From positions 3,774,501-3,838,500 of the forward strand of contig NZ_RHJS01000002.1 of the NCBI RefSeq assembly GCF_003885045.1: a stretch of DNA of 64,000 bases, written 5' to 3'. The stretch's first letter is position 1; each line of letters starts with the position of its first letter. A program made the position numbers and the translations under genes. The notes beneath the pieces are model-generated. The model did no database searches, was not told the DNA's origin, and saw nothing but the letters and a program-made list of their open reading frames with translations. Source of the DNA: Schaedlerella arabinosiphila. Its GTDB lineage: Bacteria > Bacillota > Clostridia > Lachnospirales > Lachnospiraceae. Shown piece after piece: positions 8,567 through 16,052 of the stretch.

Positions 8567-9988
8567 TCAATTCACATTCTGCTGAATTGCATGCATTTCA
8601 TTGACTTTACGTGTCACTTCTGCCATTTTCTCACCCTTTAAGGTGTAGAACGTTTTGTAGATAAAGAAACTCAATACTGCCAGTGCGATCGGTATCACGA
8701 TCATCAGAACCCTGATGCCGGTGATCGTTCCAAGGCTCTGCGCCTCTGCCTTTGCATTGTAGCCTACAATCTGCAGGCCCACGCCGGTCAGACCGCCTGC
8801 CGCTGCCATGGCAGCCTTCATCAGAAAGGTCTGTGCAGAACAGGTCACGCTTTCATTCCTGACACCAAATTTCACTTCCCCGTAATCGATCACATCTGCC
8901 ATGCAGCAGGTGGTCACACCCAGAGATAGGCCGGAGCCGAAAAACATCAGTCCGCAGCACAGGATTACAGCCGCCTTGCTCTGAGGAGCGATAAATCCCA
9001 TCAGTCCCAGCGTGGCAAGCCCCAGGATCACAAGTCCACATGCAAGGGCATATACCTTTTCACGGCTGATCTTTTCCGCAATCTTCGGGAAGCAGATCAG
9101 GCCCAGCATTTCCGCGATAATAGCAAATCCAAAGATGGAGTACAGGTATTCATTTCCGCAGACATTTTTGAAATAATATACGGCAAAGCCTTTTGCAATC
9201 TGTGTACAGAGGTTGAAGGTCAGCAGCAGTCCGATAAATGCAAGGAGCTGGTCATTCTTTACGATCACGTTCAACGCCTGTTTCAGACTGGTCTTCTCAG
9301 CCTTTGCATTCAGTGTGGATTCTTCTTTTACATTGAATACGGTAATGCCGATGGTCAGGATGAATACCACTGCGATGACCACTGCAAACATGGTAAAGCC
9401 CTGCTCCGCATAAAGGTTTTTATTTCCTGCCATGCGGTTGAAGCCGTTGATGATATACAGACCGAAGGTGGCAACTGTAAAGCCTGCAAGGCTTGCGAAG
9501 AAACGCGGGATGACGGACACCTTTTCACGTTCACGGGGATCGTTGGTCAGGTTCGGAAGCCAGGACCAGTAGGGTACGTCCATAATGGTGTAAGTCATGC
9601 CATACAGGATATACATCACCGAAACATAGACGTACAGGGAGGTTCCGGTCAATCCGCAGCTGGTAAACAGGAAGATAAATACCACGGAATTTAGCAGGGT
9701 TCCGACAATCAGCCAGATACGGAATTTTCCATATTTGGACCGGGTGTTATCCACGATCATGCCCATCATCGGATCATTGACTGCATCCCAGATCCGGGCT
9801 ACAAAGAACAGTGCCCCGACAAATCCTGGCGCCAGATATAAGGTGTCTGTAAAATACAGCATCAGAAAAGATCCTACCAGGTTTACGATTGCATCTTTTC
9901 CAATCGCCCCGATCCCAAAACAATATTTTTCTCTTGCAGAAACATGTTTGTATTGTGGATTCTGCGTTTGTGCATTTGTATGACTCAT
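8567..9988 (-). CDS. GPH-family (MelB-like) sugar:cation symporter
   Basis: A 473-residue membrane transporter with about 12 hydrophobic segments. The glycoside-pentoside-hexuronide signature WDAVNDPMMG is present near residue 65; its acidic residues match the sugar/cation site of MelB. A second conserved stretch, DVPYWSWLPNLT, lies near residue 140. The likely substrate is melibiose, raffinose or another alpha-galactoside, inferred from the adjacent GH36 enzyme. The ATG at 9988 is preceded by GAGGAAGAACTT; the open frame extends about 36 codons upstream but without a comparable ribosome binding site and across a promoter-like TATAAT, so the shorter form is chosen. It lies between the AraC-type regulator and the alpha-galactosidase on the same strand. 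Confidence 0.88.
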   Translation of the reverse strand: MSHTNAQTQNPQYKHVSAREKYCFGIGAIGKDAIVNLVGSFLMLYFTDTLYLAPGFVGALFFVARIWDAVNDPMMGMIVDNTRSKYGKFRIWLIVGTLLNSVVFIFLFTSCGLTGTSLYVYVSVMYILYGMTYTIMDVPYWSWLPNLTNDPREREKVSVIPRFFASLAGFTVATFGLYIINGFNRMAGNKNLYAEQGFTMFAVVIAVVFILTIGITVFNVKEESTLNAKAEKTSLKQALNVIVKNDQLLAFIGLLLTFNLCTQIAKGFAVYYFKNVCGNEYLYSIFGFAIIAEMLGLICFPKIAEKISREKVYALACGLVILGLATLGLMGFIAPQSKAAVILCCGLMFFGSGLSLGVTTCCMADVIDYGEVKFGVRNESVTCSAQTFLMKAAMAAAGGLTGVGLQIVGYNAKAEAQSLGTITGIRVLMIVIPIALAVLSFFIYKTFYTLKGEKMAEVTRKVNEMHAIQQNVN

Positions 9989-10060
9989 AAGTTCTTCCTC
10001 CAAATTCTTTTTAGACTCGGATTCAAGAAGCTGCGCAATTTCTTTGTTCCTTATAAGCCT

Positions 10061-10066
10061 ATTATA
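10061..10066 (-). promoter_or_regulatory. Candidate -10 box of the alpha-galactoside operon
   Basis: TATAAT on the minus strand lies about 75 bp before the symporter start. No good -35 is seen 17 bp upstream, which would fit dependence on the AraC-type activator encoded next door. Confidence 0.4.
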
Positions 10067-10104
10067 TATGGAGTTGGAAAAAAGGAGTAGAAGCATATGT
10101 TTAG

Positions 10105-10135
10105 AAAAACAGTGAAAATGTTGTCACCGTTTTTC
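10105..10135 (-). terminator. Terminator after the AraC-type regulator gene
   Basis: GAAAAACGGTGA and TCACTGTTTTTC pair over an 8-9 base loop, and the 3' arm ends in a T run on the minus strand. It separates the regulator from the symporter promoter. Confidence 0.55.
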
Positions 10136-10189
10136 GGCTGTTTCGGCAGTCACGCAAATTGCCAGCGCCTGCGTATAATCCGGGCGCCT

Positions 10190-11065
10190 TTACAGCTTTT
10201 CCAGGATATCCTGGTTTGTCTGCAGGTGCTCGTTGGCATCCCTGCGGTTTTTCTTCCTGTATTTGGAAGGGGTCAGTCCGCATTTCTGTTTAAATGCCTT
10301 CCCAAAGACAAGCGGATCCCGGTAGCCGCAGGATAATGCCACGCCGCCCACGGGAAGGTCTGTCAGGGAGAGCAGTTCTGCCGCACGGGTAATCCGGTAA
10401 TTCGTCAGGTAGTCCTGGGGCGACTGATCCATATTCTGGCGGAACAGCCTGTACAGATAGCTCCGGTCAATGCAGACATAGTCCGCGATATCCGCCACCT
10501 TGATGTTGTTGGAATAGTTGTTGTGGATGTACTCTATGGCCTTGCGGATATATGTATTTTCCTCATTCGCGCTGGTCGGGGGAATGACATCAATATCTTG
10601 TGCAAGAATAGAAAAAAAGGAATACAGCAGGCCCTCCAGCAGAAATTGATTCTTCGTACTGGAGGTATTGTTCTTCAGCATTGTGATCACAATCTGCTTC
10701 AGTTCTTCGGCATGTCCGCACCGGAAGATCAGCTGGCGGCTGTTCACGCCAATGTCTTTCAGGTATTCTTTTGCATGGCTGCCGCCAAATCCGACCCAGA
10801 GGTAAGTCCAGGGCTCCTCCTGGTCCGCCTGATAAAAGGTCTGAACCTCCGGTTCAATCAGAAAGCCCTGGCCGGCCTGCAGTTCATGCTGGGTATCCTC
10901 TACATAATAGCGGCCTTTTCCTTCCAGGATATAGTGGAGAATATAGTTGGGACGCACGGCAGGGCCAAAGCTGTGCAGCGGTTCACATTTTGCGTAGCCG
11001 CAGAAGCAGAGGTAAAGATCCTGAAACTTCTGGTCTGATAATTGCAGTACATATGCATTTTCCAT
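10190..11065 (-). CDS. AraC-family transcriptional regulator with cupin sensor domain
   Basis: A 291-residue regulator. The N-terminal part (residues 20-150) is an AraC-binding cupin with the usual YILHYILEGKGRYYV and WTYLWVGFGG pieces. The C-terminal 100 residues hold two helix-turn-helix units, NNIKVADIADYVCIDRSYLYRLFR and the second ending in GYRDPLVFGKAFKQKCGLTPSKYRK in part. The ATG follows AAGGAG at 8 bp. It is the first gene of the alpha-galactoside locus and very likely senses an alpha-galactoside and activates the symporter/GH36 operon, as RafR/MsmR-type proteins do. The effector and binding site are not visible in the sequence. Confidence 0.88.
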   Translation of the reverse strand: MENAYVLQLSDQKFQDLYLCFCGYAKCEPLHSFGPAVRPNYILHYILEGKGRYYVEDTQHELQAGQGFLIEPEVQTFYQADQEEPWTYLWVGFGGSHAKEYLKDIGVNSRQLIFRCGHAEELKQIVITMLKNNTSSTKNQFLLEGLLYSFFSILAQDIDVIPPTSANEENTYIRKAIEYIHNNYSNNIKVADIADYVCIDRSYLYRLFRQNMDQSPQDYLTNYRITRAAELLSLTDLPVGGVALSCGYRDPLVFGKAFKQKCGLTPSKYRKKNRRDANEHLQTNQDILEKL

Positions 11066-11210
11066 CGCGGTTTACTCCTTATTGTTGTGCGGCATTGACG
11101 TGTTCCGAAACAGTATGGAAAATAACCTCTCCAGGTATTTTTCTCAAAAATCAGTACTTCTTTGATATCATAGCGTGAAATATAGGATTTGTACAGCATA
11201 AAATCCACTA

Positions 11211-11239
11211 TTTTCATGCTGTGGGAATTATGATACAAT
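11211..11239 (+). promoter_or_regulatory. Promoter of the four-gene AT-rich operon
   Basis: TTTTCA (11211-11216) and TACAAT (11234-11239) are 17 bp apart, about 25 bp before the first start codon. Confidence 0.5.
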
Positions 11240-11263
11240 ATAGATTTGAAAGGAGACAAACCA

Positions 11264-11980
11264 TTGTCTAAAAAAACTTTTTTATGGATTGAAGATCGTA
11301 CAGACAAATCCGGATTTATTTTTTGGAAAACTTTAATGGCGCAGCTATTTCCAGAAGTCATTGTTGAAAGTAAGAAAAATAACAGTGAACTGGTAAAAGC
11401 AGTTCGAGATCTGTCCGATAATAAAAATCGTTATATTATTGTATTCGACAGAGCCTTCGACAATATCCAGGTAATTCGCGAGTATCAATTGCTCCGAAAG
11501 AATATTGAAATAAAAAACAATGTTCATGAACTTCGAATCATTTGCTTTGAATATGTACTTCTAGAGTTCAAAAAATTATTGGACTGGATTTATGCGCCGG
11601 AAGATGAGTTTATCACCAAAAGGCGCCTTGCCATAACAGCGCGGGAAATGCTGATAACAGCTATACAAAATTCAAAGTCCGACTATAAACAGTTAGCAGA
11701 AATCAAAGAGTATTACAGTCGTGTCAATACTTTGAATATTGAACAGTTAGCAGCGAAATTATTATTTGACCTTACAAGAAATACGGGGTTTGAAGTTTCC
11801 AAAGGCTTTATTGGCAACTGTTGGATCGTCTCTTGCTGTGAATGGGCTAAAAGGCAGCCGGACGATATCTGTGGACTGGATAAGAACAGGCTCTCTTTAA
11901 CTGAAAAAATGCAGACAATCATGCAGAATACATCTCTGGAAGCCGAATTTCGTAAAGCGGGCATGGAGGCTACACTATGA
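11264..11980 (+). CDS. Unknown protein with a possible TOPRIM-like acidic pattern (operon gene 1)
   Basis: A 238-residue soluble protein. The TTG at 11264 is taken as start because AAAGGAGA lies 9 bp before it; an earlier TTG in frame overlaps that ribosome binding site. An N-terminal strand with acidic residues (FLWIEDR, Glu10-Asp11) is followed by a hydrophobic strand ending in an Asp pair (YIIVFDRAFD, Asp62 and Asp66). This spacing recalls TOPRIM/DUF4435-type nuclease folds, but the DxD is not canonical and the call is weak. The rest is alpha-helical with a CCEW motif near residue 185. It opens a tightly coupled operon with a DUF4869-like protein, a small P-loop NTPase and a membrane peptide. 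The base composition is clearly more AT-rich than the flanking genes, suggesting acquisition. Confidence 0.7.
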   Translation: MSKKTFLWIEDRTDKSGFIFWKTLMAQLFPEVIVESKKNNSELVKAVRDLSDNKNRYIIVFDRAFDNIQVIREYQLLRKNIEIKNNVHELRIICFEYVLLEFKKLLDWIYAPEDEFITKRRLAITAREMLITAIQNSKSDYKQLAEIKEYYSRVNTLNIEQLAAKLLFDLTRNTGFEVSKGFIGNCWIVSCCEWAKRQPDDICGLDKNRLSLTEKMQTIMQNTSLEAEFRKAGMEATL

Positions 11981-12414
11981 TTACAATCTTTAAAAGCAAA
12001 GCTGATATTCCAGAAGTTCTGGAATTAGTCATTCTGAATGATGTATATTTCAATAAAAATACGTTCGAAATGTTGGATGAACGTGCAAAGAAAATTATGC
12101 AGGAAATTGATGGGGTATCCATGATCGGAAAATATCGGATCGAATCCAAATTTAACAAAGTAGTTCTGGATATAGACAGATTATCGACCGGATGTAAAAC
12201 TGTTTTAAATGTGATGTATAATCCAGACAAGGTATTTTGTATAAAAGAATGCGGTGAAAATGCACTGGATATATTATATGGTCTTGAGTCAGGCCAGGTT
12301 TATTGTGATTATCCGACCATTTCATTTGATATGACGCAAGTAAAGACTGTCTGTCAGGGAAATACATCTATAATCAGCAATTACGAAGAATTAAAGGAGT
12401 GGTGGATGGCATGA
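11977..12414 (+). CDS. Unknown protein, possibly DUF4869-like (operon gene 2)
   Basis: A 145-residue soluble protein. Its ATG overlaps the previous stop (ATGA), so it is translationally coupled. Visible features are an early aromatic stretch VYFNKNTFEM, a central TGCKTVLNVMYNP strand, and a KECGENALDIL motif near residue 90 that recalls the CGDNCA-type motif of proteins I remember as DUF4869; this is from memory and uncertain. No membrane segment or signal peptide is seen. The protein ends in ELKEWWMA, and its last codons overlap the start of the ATPase gene. A function cannot be assigned. Confidence 0.65.
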   Translation: MITIFKSKADIPEVLELVILNDVYFNKNTFEMLDERAKKIMQEIDGVSMIGKYRIESKFNKVVLDIDRLSTGCKTVLNVMYNPDKVFCIKECGENALDILYGLESGQVYCDYPTISFDMTQVKTVCQGNTSIISNYEELKEWWMA

Positions 12415-12851
12415 ATTGTAAACCAATCGTAATGGAACGTTATTATACGATCCATACTTCTTTTGTGGTCGATTTTCAGTTCACAAATAATATTACAATC
12501 CTGATAGGCAATTCGGGAACCGGAAAGACTGCATCCTATTCATTTTTATTGGAAAGCAGGAGCGAAGATGACAGAATTGTATGCCTCAATCATACTGATA
12601 TCAAAAGTGATATTAAAAGCATAATAGAATCCTTGGAAGGGAAGCTGATCGTAATAGATAATGCGGATATTCTGCTTGATCACAGCACCCGCAGATACAT
12701 TACTTTTGATTCTCGGAATCAATATCTGATCATCGGAAGAGATGTAAGGGATTTTCTGACAACTGAAGAAAACTTATTTGAATTAGAGGCCGTTACCAGA
12801 GACGAACGCACCACATTTTATTTAAAAAGATTTTTTGGAAAGGAAGGTTGA
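12411..12851 (+). CDS. Minimal P-loop NTPase (operon gene 3)
   Basis: A 146-residue protein. The ATG at 12411 overlaps the previous stop (ATGA) and has AAAGGAGT 10 bp upstream; a GTG at 12399 overlaps that site and was not chosen. The Walker A motif GNSGTGKT lies at about residues 33-40, preceded by the strand NNITILI, as in ABC/AAA-type proteins. A Walker-B-like strand KLIVIDNADILL lies near 81-92, followed by a strand ending in IIGRD that may carry a sensor arginine. The protein is very short for an AAA or ABC ATPase and lacks a lid or signature motif, so it may work with the two proteins encoded upstream. A role as energy or sensor subunit of a defence-like complex is only an inference from operon shape. 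Confidence 0.75.
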   Translation: MNCKPIVMERYYTIHTSFVVDFQFTNNITILIGNSGTGKTASYSFLLESRSEDDRIVCLNHTDIKSDIKSIIESLEGKLIVIDNADILLDHSTRRYITFDSRNQYLIIGRDVRDFLTTEENLFELEAVTRDERTTFYLKRFFGKEG

Positions 12852-12852
12852 T

Positions 12853-12993
12853 ATGAAAAAGATAGGATTCGGGATTTCCATATTGCTTTTTGCGCTTGTA
12901 TTGCATGTCTGCTCATCCGGGCTGGAAGCAATCACACTTGCATTAGGAGTTGTCGGTTTTCTGTTTTCATTCCTCGGCTTTTTGGAAAAATAA
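12853..12993 (+). CDS. Small hydrophobic membrane protein (operon gene 4)
   Basis: A 46-residue protein whose ATG begins one base after the ATPase stop and lies 6-7 bp after GGAAGG. It has a basic start (MKKIGFG), two hydrophobic segments around residues 6-20 and 26-43 separated by CSSGLEA, and ends GFLEK. It is therefore probably a two-span membrane peptide. Coupling to the three upstream genes suggests it belongs to the same system, for instance as a membrane anchor or effector; that is inference. A terminator follows directly. Confidence 0.65.
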   Translation: MKKIGFGISILLFALVLHVCSSGLEAITLALGVVGFLFSFLGFLEK

Positions 12994-12997
12994 AAGC

Positions 12998-13041
12998 GGA
13001 GCTGTCAAAGAATAATCATTCTTTGCGCAGCTCCATTTTTA
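12998..13041. terminator. Terminator of the four-gene operon, probably bidirectional
   Basis: GGAGCTG and CAGCTCC close a stem that continues with CAAAGAAT/ATTCTTTG and is followed by ATTTTTAT on the plus strand. It also faces the end of the convergent dehydrogenase gene. Confidence 0.8.
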
Positions 13042-13059
13042 TATCTTTATTATACGCCG

Positions 13060-14325
13060 TTACTGCTCCACGCCGAAATGCTCAAACAATATCTGCTCCG
13101 CCTCCGCGCTCCACAGCCCCCGGTTCTTTTTGCACACTTCGTCCAGCTTTTGGAACAGCGGATCACTCTCTCCCAGCTTTCCAAAGTCCTCAATTGCCGT
13201 CAGCGGCATATCGAACTGTGTATAAGTCAGCTTCTTTCCACCCGGAATCTTGGGCAGGTTCAGAGTTGCATCCGCGATGCTGTCAATGCCGCCCACGTGG
13301 GTCACCATCACAGCCGGTTCGATCTTTCCTTTCGCAGCCAGGTCATTCGCCTCAATCAGATCGTCGTTATTTCCCCCGGTAGTCCCCATGATATGGGCGC
13401 TGGTATAGTGTACGTTATACAGGTTGATCTCCCCCTTGAACTGGTTGTCCGTGGGGCCTGCGAAAAAGTTCATGCAGCCGTCAAATGCCAGAAGCTGGTC
13501 GCCCATCTCCGCCACCTTGCGGTTGGGGATATACACAAATACATCGTCATATCCCTTTCCCCCTGTGATTGCCCTGAGTCCTTCCACCGGATCTTCCATC
13601 TTCGCCGTATTTACATAAAGAAGCTCCACGCCGTTTTCCGCTGCCTTGCCCTCCGGGATCACTTCCCTGGCGCGCTCGATCTTGGCATCGTCAATATCCG
13701 TCACCACGATCCGCTTCGGCCTGTTTTCAATCTGGATTCCGTAGCTCACCGCCCCGAGTCCCATGGGGCCGCAGCCGCCCAGGATGATGATGTCGCCGTC
13801 CGGTTTCGTGCCCACCGACAGATCATGGTTCCTCTTGTTGGTGTGATAATTTCCGTGGTAGCCTCCGATGATGCAGCTCATGGGCTCGCCCAGTGACGCT
13901 TCGAAAAAGCTGTCTCCCTCGTAAGGCATCAGGCATCCCAGCTCCATCACCTCATGAGGAATGATGCAGTAGGTACATGCCCCTCCGAAAAACTCGTAGG
14001 AATATCCGGGGGAAGCCAGGCTTCCTTTATAATTCAGCGCCGGCTGCTGTGCAAATTTCATGCCCGGCTTGAACTGGTCTTTCCACTTCTCTCCCACTTC
14101 CACGATCACACCCGCAAATTCATGTCCGATGATGACCGGATTGGTGTCGATATTCTGGGGCGCACGTTTGTGCTTCTTGCCCTGCTCCGCCAGCTTATAG
14201 GTAGACATGCAGATACTGTCGCTCATGACCTTCACCAGGATCTCATCCTCCCTGATCTCCGGCAGCTCAAATTCCTCCAATCTCAGGTCTCTCGTTCCAT
14301 ACATTCTGACTGCTCTTGTCTTCAT
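13060..14325 (-). CDS. Zinc-type MDR dehydrogenase (sorbose-1-phosphate-reductase-like) of the hexitol operon
   Basis: A 421-residue medium-chain dehydrogenase. It has GHEFAGVIVEVG near residues 67-78, catalytic-domain residues around SDSICMSTYK, the C-terminal-half Rossmann motif LGGCGPMGLGA near 183-193 and an acidic VVTDID end to the second strand. Length and sequence style resemble SorE-type sugar-phosphate reductases rather than the MtlD family. It is the last gene after mtlF and fruK. No MtlD-type mannitol-1-phosphate dehydrogenase is present in the locus, so this enzyme probably oxidises the hexitol phosphate made by the PTS. Since the neighbour phosphorylates a ketose 1-phosphate, oxidation at the carbon next to the phosphate-bearing one is suggested. 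GGAG precedes the ATG. The substrate is inferred, not shown. Confidence 0.85.
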   Translation of the reverse strand: MKTRAVRMYGTRDLRLEEFELPEIREDEILVKVMSDSICMSTYKLAEQGKKHKRAPQNIDTNPVIIGHEFAGVIVEVGEKWKDQFKPGMKFAQQPALNYKGSLASPGYSYEFFGGACTYCIIPHEVMELGCLMPYEGDSFFEASLGEPMSCIIGGYHGNYHTNKRNHDLSVGTKPDGDIIILGGCGPMGLGAVSYGIQIENRPKRIVVTDIDDAKIERAREVIPEGKAAENGVELLYVNTAKMEDPVEGLRAITGGKGYDDVFVYIPNRKVAEMGDQLLAFDGCMNFFAGPTDNQFKGEINLYNVHYTSAHIMGTTGGNNDDLIEANDLAAKGKIEPAVMVTHVGGIDSIADATLNLPKIPGGKKLTYTQFDMPLTAIEDFGKLGESDPLFQKLDEVCKKNRGLWSAEAEQILFEHFGVEQ

Positions 14326-14469
14326 TTTTAATGACTCCTTCTATAATTTATTTCTGCTTTCCAACATCTGTGCTCAGTTACATTCCTACGCTTTCACACA
14401 AGAGTGATTCGCAATTGCCTTTCTCTTGCCGCTATTCTGACTGAATCCTTCCCCCGCATAAGTACAAAC

Positions 14470-15402
14470 TTACCGCGCGCTCTCAATCTTCACCTGCGTT
14501 TTCAGCTCTTCCACCAGTTCCTTTGCAGGAGGCTTTGTGCCGACCGTTGTAACCGCTCCTGCCGATGCCGCCATACACAGCCTGACCGTTTCCTCATCTC
14601 CCAGCTTCTGATCCCATGCATAAGCCAGCGCCGCCACCATCGCGTCTCCGGCGCCTACCGTAGAATGTGCCTTCACCGAAAGGGCCGGGCAGACTGCTTC
14701 ATATCCGCCTTTGACAAACATAGCTCCGCTCTTTCCCATGGAGACCGCAGCCGTATGGATTCCCTTTTCCATCAGCTTCCTGGTCATCTCCAGAAGCTCC
14801 TTACCGGACGCCCGATAATCAATCCCGGCATACTCCTCCAGTTCCACCCGGTTGGGCTTGATCATGTCCGGCCCTGCCTCCAGAGACAGGCGGAACACCT
14901 CGCCGTCCGCATCCATCAGCACCTGGGAGCCTTTCTCATGGGCCATCCGGATGATCCTCGCATAGATATCCTTGCCCACTCCGCCGGGAATGCTGCCGGA
15001 CAGGACGATCAGCGTGTCCTCCCCTGCATAGCCTTCCAGCTTCTTCATAAATTCCTGCATCTGATCTTCCGAAATAGCCGGCCCCGGTTCGTTCAGTTCC
15101 GTAACCGCCCCATTCTCTTCAAAGACCTTGGTATTGGTTCTTGTCTCCCCGTCTACCCAGATAAAATCATGCCGGATCTTCCGCGCGTCCAGCACATTTT
15201 CTATTGTCCTGCCGGCATTCCCTCCCAAAAAACCGGTCGCGATGCTCTCGCCGCCCAGCTCATGGATAGTCTTGGAGACATTGATCCCCTTGCCGCCCGC
15301 GTCATACTCCACCTTCCGGATTCGGTTCAGGCCGCCGGGTTTCAGAGTGTCAATCTCCACCGTCTTGTCAATGGCCGGGTTCATCGTTACTGTTATGATC
15401 AT
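14470..15402 (-). CDS. fruK: 1-phosphofructokinase (PfkB family)
   Basis: A 310-residue PfkB-family sugar-phosphate kinase. The N-terminal substrate motif MNPAIDKTVEID, the GGKGINVSKTIHELGG signature near residues 37-52 and the C-terminal STVGAGDAMVAA motif, with catalytic Asp near 255, are all present. The family phosphorylates fructose 1-phosphate, or sometimes tagatose 6-phosphate, to the bisphosphate with ATP in the cytoplasm. It starts just after the mtlF stop (AAAGGAG before the ATG) and precedes the dehydrogenase, so the three are one operon. In a hexitol locus it implies that the dehydrogenase product is a ketose 1-phosphate, leading to fructose 1,6-bisphosphate and glycolysis. Confidence 0.87.
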   Translation of the reverse strand: MIITVTMNPAIDKTVEIDTLKPGGLNRIRKVEYDAGGKGINVSKTIHELGGESIATGFLGGNAGRTIENVLDARKIRHDFIWVDGETRTNTKVFEENGAVTELNEPGPAISEDQMQEFMKKLEGYAGEDTLIVLSGSIPGGVGKDIYARIIRMAHEKGSQVLMDADGEVFRLSLEAGPDMIKPNRVELEEYAGIDYRASGKELLEMTRKLMEKGIHTAAVSMGKSGAMFVKGGYEAVCPALSVKAHSTVGAGDAMVAALAYAWDQKLGDEETVRLCMAASAGAVTTVGTKPPAKELVEELKTQVKIESAR

Positions 15403-15408
15403 CCTGGT

Positions 15409-15870
15409 CTACTCCTTTCCGGAAAGAATCTGATACAGCGTGTCCCCATCACAGGTCCTGATCTGTTCCGCAGTGGCATCATCCAGCATCTTCTCTGCGA
15501 TGGATGACAGGATATCCATATGCTCCTCTCCCACTCCGGCAATCCCGATCACCACCTTCACTTCTTCCCCGTCCCAGTCCACATAATCCCGAAATGTCAT
15601 CACGGCGATCCCGGACGACTTGATCTGGTCCTTCACTGCTTCAATTCCATGAGGAAGCGCAAGGCCGTTTCCCATAAATGTGGAAAATGTTTTTTCCCTC
15701 TCCACCATCCCGTCTACATAAGGCTGCTCCACATAGCCGGAATCCACCAGCATCTGTCCCACCTTGCGGATGATGTTTTCCTTTGTATCTGATTCGCAGT
15801 TTACATGTACGTTTTCACGGTACAGCAATTCCTTCTTTTCTTTTTTTTCTTCCTTCTTCTTAAAAAACAT
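15409..15870 (-). CDS. mtlF: PTS mannitol/fructose-type EIIA component
   Basis: A 153-residue cytoplasmic phosphocarrier. The phosphorylated His lies in GNGLALPHG near residue 65-75, and the fold matches mannitol/fructose EIIA proteins, with IAVMTFRDYVDWDGEEVKVVIGIAG in two parts downstream. The N terminus is a lysine/glutamate-rich extension. The open frame runs further upstream, but a promoter -10 at 15934-15939 lies inside that region, so translation must start after it; ATG 15870, with AGGTGG upstream, is the best choice. EIIA receives phosphate from HPr and passes it to the EIIB domain of MtlA. It heads its own transcript with fruK and the dehydrogenase. Confidence 0.85.
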   Translation of the reverse strand: MFFKKKEEKKEKKELLYRENVHVNCESDTKENIIRKVGQMLVDSGYVEQPYVDGMVEREKTFSTFMGNGLALPHGIEAVKDQIKSSGIAVMTFRDYVDWDGEEVKVVIGIAGVGEEHMDILSSIAEKMLDDATAEQIRTCDGDTLYQILSGKE

Positions 15871-15933
15871 ATTGACCACCTGTGTCCTCTCTATCTCTTT
15901 CATTTCCCCGGGGTGTTTGTTTCCTGTGTCCTC

Positions 15934-15963
15934 ATTATATGCCCCGTAAACGGCTGTTTTCAA
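15934..15963 (-). promoter_or_regulatory. Promoter of mtlF-fruK-dehydrogenase
   Basis: TTGAAA (15958-15963) and TATAAT (15934-15939) on the minus strand with 18 bp between. Architecture is identical to the mtlA promoter, including the 16-bp gap to the upstream palindrome. Confidence 0.75.
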
Positions 15964-15979
15964 CAAATAGAAACGGGGA

Positions 15980-16004
15980 TTTGGCACTATCAGATAGCGC
16001 CAGT
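15980..16004 (-). promoter_or_regulatory. Probable MtlR activator box upstream of mtlF
   Basis: A 25-bp imperfect palindrome of the form TTTGGC-N13-GCCAGT, with inner arms CTATC/GATAG. It lies 16 bp upstream of the -35 and matches the box at 19762-19786 in sequence and placement. Confidence 0.7.
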
Positions 16005-16052
16005 TATGATTCACACCTACGGTATTCACAGCAGCATAGCGGCATCTGTGTT

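Noticed and set aside
11246..11263. TTG at 11246 as start of the first gene in the four-gene operon
   Set aside because: It lies directly before and across the AAAGGAGA ribosome binding site that serves the TTG at 11264.
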